Source: Methylobacterium mesophilicum (GTDB lineage: Bacteria; Pseudomonadota; Alphaproteobacteria; Rhizobiales; Beijerinckiaceae). From it: a DNA stretch of 64,000 bases. Position numbers and translations under genes: made by a program. Below are positions 53,503-62,806 of the stretch, one piece after another; within the stretch, counting starts at the first letter, position 1, and each line of letters begins with the position of its first letter. The stretch is from contig NZ_BPQU01000011.1 of assembly GCF_022179445.1 (NCBI RefSeq), positions 62,001 to 126,000 on the forward strand, in the 5' to 3' direction. The notes below the pieces were generated by a model. It saw only the letters and a program-made list of their open reading frames with translations. It was not told the origin of the DNA and did not search any database.

Positions 53503-54846
53503 ATGGCGCGCAAGTATTTTGGAACCGACGGCATCCGGGGCCGGGCCAACGGGGTGATCACCCCGGAACTCGCCCTCAAGGTCGGCCAGGCGGCGGGCCT
53601 GGTGTTCCAGCGCGGCGACCACCGCCACCGGGTGGTGATCGGCAAGGACACCCGCCTTTCCGGTTACATGATCGAGACCGCCCTGGTGGCGGGCTTCACC
53701 TCGGTGGGCATGGACGTGCTGCTGCTCGGCCCGGTGCCGACCCCCGCGGTGGCGATGCTGACCCGCTCGATGCGGGCCGATATCGGGGTGATGATCTCGG
53801 CCTCGCACAACGCCTTCGAGGATAACGGCATCAAGCTGTTCGGGCCCGACGGGTTCAAGCTCAACGACACGATCGAGCATGAGATCGAGGAGCTGATCGA
53901 TGCCGAGCTGCATACCAGGCTGGCCGGTTCCGCCGACCTCGGCCGGGCCAAGCGGATCGAGAGCGTGCATGCCCGCTACATCGAATTCGCCAAGCGCACC
54001 CTGCCCCGGCACGTGACCCTCGACGGCCTGCGGGTGGTGGTCGATTGCGCCAACGGCGCCGCCTACCGGGTCGCCCCCGAGACCCTGTGGGAGCTCGGCG
54101 CCGAGGTGATCGCCATCGGGACCGAGCCGGACGGGTTCAACATCAACCGGGATGTCGGCTCCACCGCCCCGGCCGCCCTGGTCGCCAAGGTGCGCGAGCG
54201 CCGGGCCGATATCGGCATCGCGCTGGACGGCGACGCCGACCGGGTGCTGATCGTCGACGAGAAGGGCCACGTGGTCGACGGCGACCAGCTGATGGCGGTG
54301 GTCGCGCGCTCCTGGCAGGAGGACGAGCGGCTCACCCAGCCGGGGCTGGTAGCCACCATCATGTCCAATCTCGGCCTGGAGCGGTATCTCGGCGGCCTCG
54401 GCCTGTCGCTCGCCCGCACCGCGGTCGGCGACCGCTACGTGCTCGAGCACATGCGCGAGCACGGCTACAACCTCGGCGGCGAGCAATCCGGCCACATCAT
54501 CATGTCGGACTACACCACCACGGGCGACGGCCTGGTGGCGGCCCTGCAGATCCTGAGCGTGGTGCAGCGCCAGGGCCGGCCGGTGAGCGAGGTCTGCCAC
54601 TGCTTCGACCCGCTGCCGCAGATCCTCAAGAACGTCCGCTACCGGGCCGGCGAGCCGCTGAGCCAGGACAGCGTCGTCAGCGCGATCGCCCAGGCCCGCG
54701 CCCGGCTGGGGAATGGCGGCCGCCTGGTGATCCGCCCCTCCGGCACCGAGCCGGTGATCCGCGTGATGGCCGAGGGCGACGACCGCGGCTTGGTCAACGA
54801 GGTGGTCGACGAGGTGGTCGAGGCGGTGACCAAGGTCGCGGCCTAA
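53503..54846 (+). CDS. glmM: Phosphoglucosamine mutase
   Basis: A 447-residue enzyme that converts glucosamine-6-phosphate to glucosamine-1-phosphate for murein and lipopolysaccharide precursors. The phosphoserine is Ser101 in [12 protein letters not shown]; the metal loop is DGDADR, the sugar loop GGEQSGHI, and the phosphate-binding RPSGTEP is near the C-terminus. The start [10 protein letters not shown] is standard. The ATG at 53503 is 123 bases after the upstream gene. In many proteobacteria glmM follows ftsH-folP; here a TauE-type gene intervenes. Confidence 0.97.
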   Translation: MARKYFGTDGIRGRANGVITPELALKVGQAAGLVFQRGDHRHRVVIGKDTRLSGYMIETALVAGFTSVGMDVLLLGPVPTPAVAMLTRSMRADIGVMISASHNAFEDNGIKLFGPDGFKLNDTIEHEIEELIDAELHTRLAGSADLGRAKRIESVHARYIEFAKRTLPRHVTLDGLRVVVDCANGAAYRVAPETLWELGAEVIAIGTEPDGFNINRDVGSTAPAALVAKVRERRADIGIALDGDADRVLIVDEKGHVVDGDQLMAVVARSWQEDERLTQPGLVATIMSNLGLERYLGGLGLSLARTAVGDRYVLEHMREHGYNLGGEQSGHIIMSDYTTTGDGLVAALQILSVVQRQGRPVSEVCHCFDPLPQILKNVRYRAGEPLSQDSVVSAIAQARARLGNGGRLVIRPSGTEPVIRVMAEGDDRGLVNEVVDEVVEAVTKVAA

Positions 54847-54935
54847 GATCCGGGGTCCCAAAGGGACTGCGGCCCGGCCCTTTCAAGGTGTTGGGCTGAG
54901 AGCCAGGACATGGCGTCGAGCCGGCCTGCACGGTC

Positions 54936-55093
54936 CTTTTCCCGGGCGCATGCAGCGCCAGCGGAATGCGACCCGGGACCCAGCACACGACGGCGCGAAG
55001 CGTCCGTCCGATCGACCTGTGCCGCTGGCGCGGCGCTTCGTGTGCTGGGTCCCGGATCAGGTTCCGCTTCGCTTCACCTGTCCGGGAAAAGGC
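54936..55093. repeat. Long interrupted palindrome after glmM (family F)
   Basis: Outer arms CCTTTTCCCGGGC and GTCCGGGAAAAGG and a perfect 18-bp inner pair (54973-54990 with 55038-55055, core GGGACCCAGCACACGA) make an approximately 158-bp palindrome with a 47-base centre. It is the main content of the glmM-YjbR gap, together with a partial family C copy at 54850-54898. Confidence 0.8.
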
Positions 55094-55132
55094 GCGCGTG
55101 ATCTGCTCAGGAGCGCTGATTCCACGAGGTGC

Positions 55133-55483
55133 TCACGCGTAGGCGGCGCGCAGCACGGCCGGTGCGGTGGTCCGCCAAGCCGCCAGCAGGGCGGCGCGCA
55201 GGGATTCCTCCTCGCAGAGATCGAGGTCGAGATTGGTCCAGCCGCGCCGGCCCCAGGCGCCGTCGAGCGGCGTGAACAGGTCCGGCTCGGCCTCGCACAG
55301 TTCGGCCTGGTCCACGGGGGCCAAGCGCAGCACCACCCGGGCCTCCTCGACCCACAGGGTCGCGAACACCCGGCCGCCGACCCGGAAATCCGGGTTGCCG
55401 CGATGGACGCCCGCCACCGTCTCCGGCAGCATCAGCGCCAGGATGCGCACGTCCTCGGGCAGCACCGGCTCAGCCCGGCCCAC
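55133..55483 (-). CDS. MmcQ/YjbR-family protein
   Basis: A 116-residue YjbR-fold protein. Family motifs are PETVAGVHRGNPDFRVGGRV and FATLWVEEARVVLRL, with WGRRGWTNLDLD in place of the usual closing segment. YjbR proteins have a DNA-binding-like fold but no established function. The start is a GTG at 55483; a second GTG at 55465 would also keep the conserved DVRILALMLPE helix. Neither has a clear ribosome-binding site. Confidence 0.85.
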   Translation of the reverse strand: MGRAEPVLPEDVRILALMLPETVAGVHRGNPDFRVGGRVFATLWVEEARVVLRLAPVDQAELCEAEPDLFTPLDGAWGRRGWTNLDLDLCEEESLRAALLAAWRTTAPAVLRAAYA

Positions 55484-55592
55484 GGGCGGGCGTCGTCGTG
55501 ATCGTGCGGAATGGTGCAGCCAAGACTAGCAAATCCGTCCCTGGGTTGCAGGTTTGCGGCCCGTAAGCAGCCGGCAAGGCTAACATTTAACG

Positions 55593-55607
55593 TTAAGCCG
55601 GATTTAA
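55593..55607. promoter_or_regulatory. CtrA-type box TTAA-N7-TTAA upstream of an outer-membrane protein gene
   Basis: TTAA at 55593-55596 and 55604-55607 with a seven-base spacer, about 80 bases before the start of the porin-like gene. A third TTAA at 55587-55590 makes the patch more A+T-rich. In Brucella, CtrA controls outer-membrane protein genes such as omp25; use of this site is inferred. Confidence 0.5.
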
Positions 55608-55687
55608 GACGTTCGATCCATCCTTCGCCTCGTCATCAGAGCCGGCATGCCAAGCCTCCGGCACACGAGCCCAGTGAAGGAATCTCC

Positions 55688-56680
55688 ATGGCCCGCTCCA
55701 AGCTGAACGCTTTGGTGCGCAGCCTGACGCTCGCGGCGAGCGTCGGCGCGCCCTGCCTGGCCGCTGCCGCGGACCTGCTGCCCCCGCCTCCGCCGCCCCC
55801 CCCCCCGCCCCCGATCGAGGTCGGCGGCGGCTGGTACCTGCGCGGCGACGTCGGCGCGAGTGTCTACACGCGGCCGCGATACAGCGAGGCCTACGATTAC
55901 ACCGGCTATCCGGACGCCAACCGCTCGTTCGGCAACGAGATCGGCGGCGGCGGGTTCGCGGGCGTCGGCGTCGGCTACCAGTTCACCCCGTTCCTGCGCG
56001 GCGACGTGACTGGCGAGTACCGTTACTCCACCGGCCTGCGCGGCAGCGAGTATTACAAGGGCCCCGAGTTCGACAACGGCCTCGGCTCCTACGGGGTCAA
56101 CAAGTCGACCAGCAGCTTCGATTCCGCGGTGGTGCTGGCCAACGCGTATTTCGACCTCGGCACCTGGTACGGCATCACGCCGTTCATCGGCGGCGGCGTC
56201 GGCTACGCCTTCAACCACGTCTCGGGCTATTCGACGAACCAGCAATTCACCAGCCCGACCTACGCCTACGATTACGGCAACCCGATCTACGACTGCAAGT
56301 GCGGGCAGGCGTACTACAACTACGCGCCGGTCTACGACAACAACGGCAACCCGGTGTACAACACCAACAGCGGCAGCAAGTTCTACAAGAGCAAGACCAG
56401 CGGCAGCTTCGCCTGGGCGCTGCATGCCGGTCTCGCCTACGACGTCAGCGACGCCCTGAAGATCGAGGTGGCCTACCGCTACCTCAACCTCGGCAAGGCC
56501 GAGACCGGCGCCGGCTTCGTGCCGTGCTGCACCGAGGCCCTGCGCCCGATCAAGATGAAGGACATCGAGGCGCACGACGTGAAGATCGGCCTGCGCTACT
56601 ACCTCGGCGGCCTGGTCGCGGCGCCCCTGCCGCCGCTGATGCCGGAGCCGATCCCCGGCCCGCTGGTCCGCAAGTACTGA
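55688..56680 (+). CDS. Outer-membrane beta-barrel protein with a polyproline segment
   Basis: A 330-residue outer-membrane protein of the Omp25/OmpA-like beta-barrel type. The signal peptide ends at about residue 27 (CLAAAADLL). It is followed directly by a run of eleven prolines, then by amphipathic strands such as GGWYLRGDVGASVY, FAGVGVGYQFTPFLRGDVTG, ITPFIGGGVGYAF and VKIGLRYYLGG. Two cysteine motifs (CKCG, PCC) are unusual for a porin and may form disulfides in surface loops. The C-terminus is Tyr, close to the usual aromatic end. A CtrA-type box lies upstream and a strong terminator downstream. Confidence 0.88.
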   Translation: MARSKLNALVRSLTLAASVGAPCLAAAADLLPPPPPPPPPPPIEVGGGWYLRGDVGASVYTRPRYSEAYDYTGYPDANRSFGNEIGGGGFAGVGVGYQFTPFLRGDVTGEYRYSTGLRGSEYYKGPEFDNGLGSYGVNKSTSSFDSAVVLANAYFDLGTWYGITPFIGGGVGYAFNHVSGYSTNQQFTSPTYAYDYGNPIYDCKCGQAYYNYAPVYDNNGNPVYNTNSGSKFYKSKTSGSFAWALHAGLAYDVSDALKIEVAYRYLNLGKAETGAGFVPCCTEALRPIKMKDIEAHDVKIGLRYYLGGLVAAPLPPLMPEPIPGPLVRKY

Positions 56681-56706
56681 TTTTTTCTCCGACTCTCTGA
56701 CCACCG

Positions 56707-56737
56707 ACGGCGCGGATCTCCTCCGCGCCGTTTTTTT
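56707..56737 (+). terminator. Rho-independent terminator
   Basis: ACGGCGCGGA pairs with TCCGCGCCGT around five bases, followed by T residues, 27 bases after the porin-like gene stop. Confidence 0.95.
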
Positions 56738-56924
56738 CGTTTTGCGGCCGGGCTTCGGTGGATGCACAGAGCAGACTTGGGCCGTCGGATAGTTCTTACC
56801 AGGCCGCGACGATCGAATCGGGATATCGGAAAGGATCCCAAAATAACGGACGCTTAAGGTTACCCATCTATCACTGCATCGAGGCCCGAGCCGCCGTCCG
56901 TCTCGCAGTTCCAGGACGATCCCG

Positions 56925-57869
56925 ATGCGCACCGTCACCCTGCCGCTGCTGGCGATCCTCGGCCTCTGCGGCGCGAGCACCGCCCGGGCCGCCGACCTGG
57001 ACTACGATTACCTGCGCGGCGCCGATTACGATCCGGCCCCGGCTGCGGTGCTCGACTGGAGCGGCGTGTATGTCGGCGGCCATGGCGGGTATACGTCGGG
57101 CGGCCTGGCGCAGCGCGATGCCCTGCAATCGACCCTCGCGCAATATTTCAGCTACCGCGATGTCGAGAGCGAGTTCGGCGTCTCGAAGTTTCTGTCGCTG
57201 CCCGGGACCCGCGCGAAGAGCGCCAGCTTCGGTGCGTTTGCCGGCTTCAACGTCCAATTCGACGAGATCGTCCTCGGTATCGAGGCGGACTACACGCACG
57301 CGGACATGAACAGCTGGTCGACCAACGGCATCAACCGGATCATGACGACGGCCGCGGGCAATTCCGAATCGGTCGGCCTCTCCGGCACGTCGAACACGCG
57401 GATCGACGATTACGGCAGCATCCGGGCCCGGGCCGGCTACGCCTTCGGCAACCTGCTGCCCTACGTGACCGGAGGCCTCGCGGTCGGCCGGGTCACGATC
57501 AACGACACCGTCGCGGTCCAGAACTACGGCTACGGCGCCACGACCTATGCGGCCAACCAAGCCCTGACCACGGGCCTGCCGGCGGCCGTCTACAATCACG
57601 GCTATGCCAGCTTCAACCAGAACTTCCCGCTGAACCGCTCGACCCCGGCCGGACAGGGCGCCCAGACCATTCCGTACGGCCCGACCACGTTGGTGGCGAA
57701 CGCCAAGACCAAGACGATCGGCGGCGTGGCCCTCGGGTTCGGCCTCGAATACGCGATCACGCCCAACATCCTGCTGCGGGGCGAGTATCAGTACGTGTTG
57801 TTCCAGAGCTTCAACGGGCATCGCGCCGAGCTGAACACCATCCGCGGCGGCGCCGCCCTCAAGTTCTGA
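56925..57869 (+). CDS. Outer-membrane beta-barrel protein (Omp31-like)
   Basis: A 314-residue outer-membrane protein of the Omp25/Omp31 family. A signal peptide ends near residue 22 (STARAADL); WSGVYVGGHGGYTSGG is the typical first strand, and SASFGAFAGFNVQFDEIVLG, ADYTHAD, IRARAGYAFGNLLPYVTGG and LGFGLEYAITPNILLRGEYQ follow. The last residue is Phe, the normal barrel end. It follows the other barrel gene after a terminator, so it has its own promoter in 56740-56924, which is A+T-richer. A small secreted-protein gene lies 28 bases downstream. Confidence 0.92.
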   Translation: MRTVTLPLLAILGLCGASTARAADLDYDYLRGADYDPAPAAVLDWSGVYVGGHGGYTSGGLAQRDALQSTLAQYFSYRDVESEFGVSKFLSLPGTRAKSASFGAFAGFNVQFDEIVLGIEADYTHADMNSWSTNGINRIMTTAAGNSESVGLSGTSNTRIDDYGSIRARAGYAFGNLLPYVTGGLAVGRVTINDTVAVQNYGYGATTYAANQALTTGLPAAVYNHGYASFNQNFPLNRSTPAGQGAQTIPYGPTTLVANAKTKTIGGVALGFGLEYAITPNILLRGEYQYVLFQSFNGHRAELNTIRGGAALKF

Positions 57870-57897
57870 TCGCCCCGATACCGGCCGGAGACCGACC

Positions 57898-58152
57898 ATG
57901 ACAGCGCCTTGCTCCGCCCGGCGGCCGACGCGCGCTCTGGCCATGCTCGCGACCGTACTGCTCGCCGTCCCCGCCCCGGCCTCGGCCTGGCCCGAGGACC
58001 GCGGCTTCGCTCCGCCCCGCCTCCGGCGCGTCGTCCGCGTGCGGCCCGACCTGGTGGCGGTGCCGCCGCCCGTGATCGTCCGGGGCTACCTGCCGCGCAA
58101 CCACAACGTCCCGATGTACAACGAGCCGCCCCGCCGCGGGCCGGCTTGGTGA
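57898..58152 (+). CDS. Small secreted hypothetical protein
   Basis: An 84-residue protein with a signal peptide ending at VPAPASAW (about residue 30) and a short, Arg/Pro/Val-rich mature part (RRVVRVRPDLVAVPPP, RGYLPRNHNVPMYNEP). Similar small proteins occur next to outer-membrane protein genes in Methylobacterium. Function unknown. It is probably co-transcribed with the Omp31-like gene and converges on the HNH gene. Confidence 0.72.
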   Translation: MTAPCSARRPTRALAMLATVLLAVPAPASAWPEDRGFAPPRLRRVVRVRPDLVAVPPPVIVRGYLPRNHNVPMYNEPPRRGPAW

Positions 58153-58159
58153 TCCCGCC

Positions 58160-58708
58160 TCAGCTCTCCAGTTCGCTGTCCCAGTACAGGTAGTCGAGCC
58201 AGGTGTGGTGGTACTGGCGGTGGTCGAACTCGGGCTGCCGGTGGTGCAACTCGTAGCGGGTCGGCCGGCGTGGCTCGGTGGCGAGGGGCATGTCGGCCTC
58301 CTGCGGGGTGCGGTTGGCCTTGCGCAGGTTGCAGGGCGAGCAGGCCGCCACGACGTTCTCCCAGCTCGACAGGCCGCCCCGGGAGCGCGGCACCACGTGG
58401 TCGAAGGTCAGGCCGCCCGAGGGCAACCGCAACCCGCAATACTGGCAGCTGAAGCCGTCGCGCAGGTAGATGTTGTAGCGGGTGAAGGCCGGGCTGCGGG
58501 CCAGCGTCACGTAGTTCTTCAGCGCCACCACGCTCGGCACCCGCAGCGCCCGCGAGGGCGAGCGCGCCTCGACGTCGTAGCTCGCCACCAGGGTGACGCG
58601 ATCGAGGAACAGGGCCGTGAAGGCGTCCTTCCACGACCACAGGGACAGCGGATTGTACGAGAGCGGCCGATAATCCGCGTTCAGGACGAGGGTTTGGAGA
58701 TCCATCAT
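58160..58708 (-). CDS. HNH endonuclease
   Basis: A 182-residue HNH nuclease of the common free-standing type. Zinc cysteines are Cys88/Cys91 (SCQYCG) and Cys123/Cys126 (CSPCN); the catalytic motif is DH at 103-104 (TFDHVVPRSRGG) with Asn118 and Asn127. The N-terminus (MMDLQTLVLNADYRPLSYNP) is conserved. These proteins are widespread in alphaproteobacteria and mostly uncharacterised; some act as DNA nicking enzymes. No mobile-element gene is nearby. Confidence 0.95.
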   Translation of the reverse strand: MMDLQTLVLNADYRPLSYNPLSLWSWKDAFTALFLDRVTLVASYDVEARSPSRALRVPSVVALKNYVTLARSPAFTRYNIYLRDGFSCQYCGLRLPSGGLTFDHVVPRSRGGLSSWENVVAACSPCNLRKANRTPQEADMPLATEPRRPTRYELHHRQPEFDHRQYHHTWLDYLYWDSELES

Positions 58709-59359
58709 CGGCGCGACTCTTCAGACTATCTCTGACGCGTGTAACGCGCGGGAACGCGCCAGCGCCCCGCCGGCCCGTCCGACGCGGCCACGGGCCGGCG
58801 CAGGACGGGCCGGCGGACGGGGCGTCGGCTCGGCGGGAGAGGCGGAAGGAGCAACAGGGCGGCGGGCCGGCGCGCGAAGGCGCCAGTCGGTGCGGTAGCA
58901 ACCGGAACGCGGCCGGGCCGGACCGGCGTGGGAGCCGGCCGAACCCTTTCGCGTGACGACGAAAAGGCCCTGTCCATACGGTGTTCATCTAATCCCACCG
59001 TGACACCCTTGTGAAGCTTTTCCCGCAGGGTCCCGGGGACGCACCCACAGCAGGCCCCGAAGGTTGCCTTGAAGCTTGCCGCGGGGAAGGCCGATCGGCC
59101 CGAGGGTGGGCAGGGGCACGGTTTGGCCCTATTGCTCGCCCACAGCGCTCGGCCGCGTGAGTCGGGCCCGGCCGCGCCGCCGTCGGGCCCGGACCCTCGC
59201 GGCTTCGATATCCTGCGCTCGCCGACGCCGAACCGATGTCCCCTCCGGCGGCGGGCGCTCCAAGTGGCCCGCAAGCGGCCCGCGCGGTTCCCGACGACCG
59301 CCGGTCCGCCGATGCCGGGTCCCGAACGCGCGCCCGGCGCGCCCGACGAGAGGTAGCCC
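58709..59359. other. Gene-free region upstream of the MscS-like gene
   Basis: 651 bases of high G+C sequence. Open frames in several registers are compositional, with Arg/Pro/Ala-rich translations. Apart from possible promoters for the divergent HNH and MscS-like genes I see nothing definite. Confidence 0.5.
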
Positions 59360-62098
59360 ATGATCCGCACGCTGGTGCGCTCCCGGAAGCCGAACGGCGC
59401 ACCGCGCCCCCCCGTCGTGCTGGCCCTCCTGGCCGCGCTGATGCTGGGGATCCCGGCGGCCGCGCCGCCGGCCGCGGCGCAGGGCGGGATCCCCGCCGGA
59501 CAGGCCGCGGAGGGCAAGCCTGCCGAAGCCAAGCCTGCCGAAGCCAAACCTGCCGATACAAAGGGGGGCGAGGCCAAACCTGCGGATGCCAAAGGGGCGG
59601 ACGGCAAGGGGACGGACGGGAAGCCCGCTGCGCAGAAGCCCGCCGCGCCCCAGCCCCAGATGTCCGAGCCGCTCAAGGCGGTCCGGGCCCAGCTCGACGC
59701 CGCCAAGGCCGAGCTCGAGGCCCGCGAGAAGCAACTGGGGCATCCCGACCTGACCCCGACGGACCTGGCTGCGATCCGCGACAGCGCCGCGACCGTCACC
59801 GAGGAGATCCGCGCGCTGATCACCCGGCTCGACACGCCGCTCGAGGCGGCGCGCGAGCGGCTGACCCAGCTCGGCCCGAAGCCCAAGGACACCCCGGAGA
59901 GTCCGGACGTCGCCGAGCAGCGGGTGGAGCGCGAAGCCGCCGTCGCCCGCATCGACGAGACCCAGCGCCTCGCCCGCTCCCTGCAGGTGCAGGGCGACCA
60001 GATCGTCGACCGGGTCTCGAACCGCCGGCGCGAATCGTTCACCCGCGACCTGTTCCAGCGCTCGCAGCCCCTGGTCGGGCCGGGCCTCTGGAGCAAGGTC
60101 ATGGCCGACGTGCCGCGGGACACGCGCTCCCTGCAGAGCGCCGTATCGGATATCGGGCTGCTGTTCTCCCGCAACGGCAGCATCGGCAACCTGCTGTTCC
60201 TGGGGCTCGCCTTCGGGATCTCGATCGCGCTGTATTTCGGGCGGCGCAACATCGCCCCCCGGGCGGCCCGGCGGGACGCCGCCACCGCCGAGCCGTCGCG
60301 GCGCGCGACCCTGCTGGCCGCCTGGCGGGTGATCCTGCTCGGCACCGTGCCGGCGGTGGCGGGCTCCTACGCGGTGTATTACGCGCTCGACGCCACCAAC
60401 CTGCTGCCCTCCCGGCTGCTGCCGGTGGCCGCCGCGATCCTGGGCGGCCTCGCCTTCATCGCCTTCGTGGAGGCCCTGTGCGACGGGCTGCTCAGCCCCG
60501 ACAAGCCGGCCTGGCGCCCCGCCCCGGTCGGGGACGCGGCGGCCACCCGGCTGACCCGGCTGGCGGTGGGCATCGCCACGGTGCTGACCGTGGTGAAATC
60601 CGTGGAGGCCTTGAATTCCGGGATCTCGGCGGCCTTGCCGATCTCGATCGCGACCCGGGGCCTCGGCGCCGTGGCCACGGCGCTGATCCTGGCGGTGGGC
60701 CTGCACCGGTTCGCCGACACCGATCAGGAAGAGGAGGCCTGCTTCGGCCCCTACGTGCCGACCAAGACCACCACGGGCATCGGCGGCCCGGCCCGGCTGC
60801 TCGGCTGGGCCGCGGTGGGGCTGATCGGGCTCGGTGCGCTGGTGGGCTACGTCGCCTTCGCGGCCTTCCTGATCGATCAGCTGATCTGGGCCGCGAGCGT
60901 CCTGGTGCTGCTCTACCTGCTGGTCCAGAGCGTCGACACGTTCATCGGCCGGGCGCTCACCGACGAGACCCGGCTGGCCACCGCGCTCCAGGCCAACACC
61001 GGCCTGCGCAAGCGCTCGCTGAACCAGATCTCGGTGCTGGCGACCGGGGCCGCCCGGGTGGTGCTGATCCTGGTGGCGGCGCTCTTGGTGCTGGCGCCCT
61101 GGGGGCTCGATTCCACCGACATCGTCTCGTCGATCCGCCAGGCCTTCTTCGGCTTCAAGGTCGGGGACGTGACGATCTCGCTGTCGAGCATCGCGTTCGG
61201 CATCGGCATCCTGGTGCTCGGCGTGTTCGTCACCCGGGCGGTGCAGCGCTGGCTCGAGCTGACCTACCTGCCGGCCACCGACCTGGACGCCGGCCTGCGC
61301 AACTCGATCACCACGATCGCGGGCTATTGCGGCTTCCTGCTCGCCCTGGCGCTCGCCTTCTCGTATCTCGGCCTGAGCCTGGAGAAGCTGACCATCGTGG
61401 CCGGCGCCCTCTCGGTGGGTATCGGTTTCGGCCTGCAATCGATCGTCAACAACTTCGTCTCCGGCCTGCTGCTGCTCTGGGAGCGCCCGATCCGGGTCGG
61501 CGACCAGGTGGTGATCGGCGATTCGGAGGGCATCGTGAAGCGCATCTCGGTGCGCTCCACCGAGATCCAGACCTTCGACCGCTCGTCCGTGATCGTGCCG
61601 AACTCGAACCTGATCTCCGGGGTGGTCAAGAACCGAGTGCGGGGCGACCGCTCCGGCCGGGTCAGCATCACGGTGAGCGTCCTGCGCAACCAGGATCCGG
61701 TGCGGGCCGCCGAGCTGATCGTCGGCTGCGCGCAGGGCCATGCCGACGTGCTGAAGGACCCCGTCCCCCGGGTGGTGTTCAAGAAGATCGGCGACCCGTT
61801 CCTGGAGTTCGAGCTCCTGGTCTGGATCGTGGACGTCAGCCTGGGCCAGAAGGTCCAGACCGACCTGAACTACGCGGTGTTCGCGACCCTCTCGGGGGCG
61901 GGCTTCATCCCGCCGCTCGGCCCCGGCGCCAGCATCGTGACCGTGCAGGGCTTCGAGGCGATGCAGGCCGCCATGGGCGAGATCGCGAGCCGGTTCGGGC
62001 CGGGCGCACCGGCCTCCGACGCCCAAGAGGTCAAGGAATCCGGGGCATCGCCCCCCCAGCCGCAGCGCGACCGCGGCCTCCGCAGCGCCGGAGGGTGA
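59360..62098 (+). CDS. Large mechanosensitive channel, DUF3772-MscS type
   Basis: A 912-residue inner-membrane MscS-family channel. A signal peptide (ending PPAAAQ, about residue 41) is followed by a Lys/Pro/Ala repeat region (KPAEAKPAEAKPADTKGGEA), a periplasmic coiled-coil and DUF3772 domain (about 100-260), around ten membrane helices and the MscS core with pore helix and cytoplasmic cage (SVGIGFGLQSIVNNFVSGL at 685-703; RVGDQVVIGDSEGIVKRI). Such large MscS proteins protect against osmotic downshift. The repeat region consists of near-identical PAEAK/PADAK units and could vary in length. It starts at ATG 59360. Confidence 0.93.
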   Translation: MIRTLVRSRKPNGAPRPPVVLALLAALMLGIPAAAPPAAAQGGIPAGQAAEGKPAEAKPAEAKPADTKGGEAKPADAKGADGKGTDGKPAAQKPAAPQPQMSEPLKAVRAQLDAAKAELEAREKQLGHPDLTPTDLAAIRDSAATVTEEIRALITRLDTPLEAARERLTQLGPKPKDTPESPDVAEQRVEREAAVARIDETQRLARSLQVQGDQIVDRVSNRRRESFTRDLFQRSQPLVGPGLWSKVMADVPRDTRSLQSAVSDIGLLFSRNGSIGNLLFLGLAFGISIALYFGRRNIAPRAARRDAATAEPSRRATLLAAWRVILLGTVPAVAGSYAVYYALDATNLLPSRLLPVAAAILGGLAFIAFVEALCDGLLSPDKPAWRPAPVGDAAATRLTRLAVGIATVLTVVKSVEALNSGISAALPISIATRGLGAVATALILAVGLHRFADTDQEEEACFGPYVPTKTTTGIGGPARLLGWAAVGLIGLGALVGYVAFAAFLIDQLIWAASVLVLLYLLVQSVDTFIGRALTDETRLATALQANTGLRKRSLNQISVLATGAARVVLILVAALLVLAPWGLDSTDIVSSIRQAFFGFKVGDVTISLSSIAFGIGILVLGVFVTRAVQRWLELTYLPATDLDAGLRNSITTIAGYCGFLLALALAFSYLGLSLEKLTIVAGALSVGIGFGLQSIVNNFVSGLLLLWERPIRVGDQVVIGDSEGIVKRISVRSTEIQTFDRSSVIVPNSNLISGVVKNRVRGDRSGRVSITVSVLRNQDPVRAAELIVGCAQGHADVLKDPVPRVVFKKIGDPFLEFELLVWIVDVSLGQKVQTDLNYAVFATLSGAGFIPPLGPGASIVTVQGFEAMQAAMGEIASRFGPGAPASDAQEVKESGASPPQPQRDRGLRSAGG

Positions 62099-62174
62099 GG
62101 ACGGGCGGCCCGCGCGGCGGAGACGGTCGCGCAATCGCTCCGCGCTCCCTATATCGCCCGAGCGTCCGAGCCGG

Positions 62175-62708
62175 ATGCGGAAGCGTGGATCTGGAAACGT
62201 GGGCGGACGCAACCTGAGACGAGGCCTGCTCGCGGCGGCCGGCATCCCGGCGCTGGCACTGCTCGGCGCCTGCGCCACCGACGTGCAGACCACCGCGGCG
62301 CTGCCGAGCATCTACCTGCCGCTGGCCAGCCAGACCGCCCATGTCGACACCGACGCCGCCCGGGACATGATCTCGTCCTATCGCCGCAACCGCGGCGCCG
62401 GCCCGCTGACGGTGGATCCCGAGCTGCAGCGACTGGCCGAGGCCGAGGTGGCCGCCATGGCGCTCGCCGACCGGCCGAGCCGGGCGCAGACCGTGAAGTC
62501 CGCGGTCGGGCGGCTCGGCTTCTCCGAGGTGAACGCCAACCTGTCGGCCGGCTACCACACCCTGGCCGAAGCCTTCTCGGGCTGGCGCGAGAGCCCCCCG
62601 CACGACGCCACGATGCTCGACCCCCGGGCGACACGGATGGGGATCGCCACAGCCTACGCGCCGGGCTCGAAATACAAGGTCTACTGGGCGCTGCTCACCG
62701 CCAAGTAG
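62175..62708 (+). CDS. CAP/SCP-domain lipoprotein
   Basis: A 177-residue lipoprotein with a small CAP/SCP-type domain. The lipobox is LLGAC (Cys33 from the ATG at 62175). A GTG at 62199 has a better-placed GGAAA and would give a normal-length signal, so it may be the real start. The domain includes ISSYRRNRGAGPLTVDPELQ, LAEAFSGWRESPPHDATML and the closing YWALLTAK. CAP proteins occur in many bacteria, but their envelope role is mostly unknown. Confidence 0.85.
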   Translation: MRKRGSGNVGGRNLRRGLLAAAGIPALALLGACATDVQTTAALPSIYLPLASQTAHVDTDAARDMISSYRRNRGAGPLTVDPELQRLAEAEVAAMALADRPSRAQTVKSAVGRLGFSEVNANLSAGYHTLAEAFSGWRESPPHDATMLDPRATRMGIATAYAPGSKYKVYWALLTAK

Positions 62709-62736
62709 CGTACGGTGCCAGCTGAAAGACAGGTTC

Positions 62737-62791
62737 GCAGGGCCCTGCCCTGCACCCGCAAAAGGTCGCGGACCTTTTGAAACCCTGACTG
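62737..62791. repeat. Dispersed repeat family C, 3' half
   Basis: CAGGGCCCTGCCCTGCACCC, then AAAAGGTCGCGGACCTTTTGAAACCCTGAC, the 3' half of family C, between the convergent CAP and MotB-like genes. It could serve as a terminator in either direction. Confidence 0.7.
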
Positions 62792-62806
62792 TCCGCGATG
62801 GATCGC

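Noticed and set aside
59129..62311. 1060-residue open frame opposite the MscS-like gene
   Set aside because: Composition is Arg/Gly/His-rich without domains, whereas the plus-strand frame encodes a clear MscS protein.
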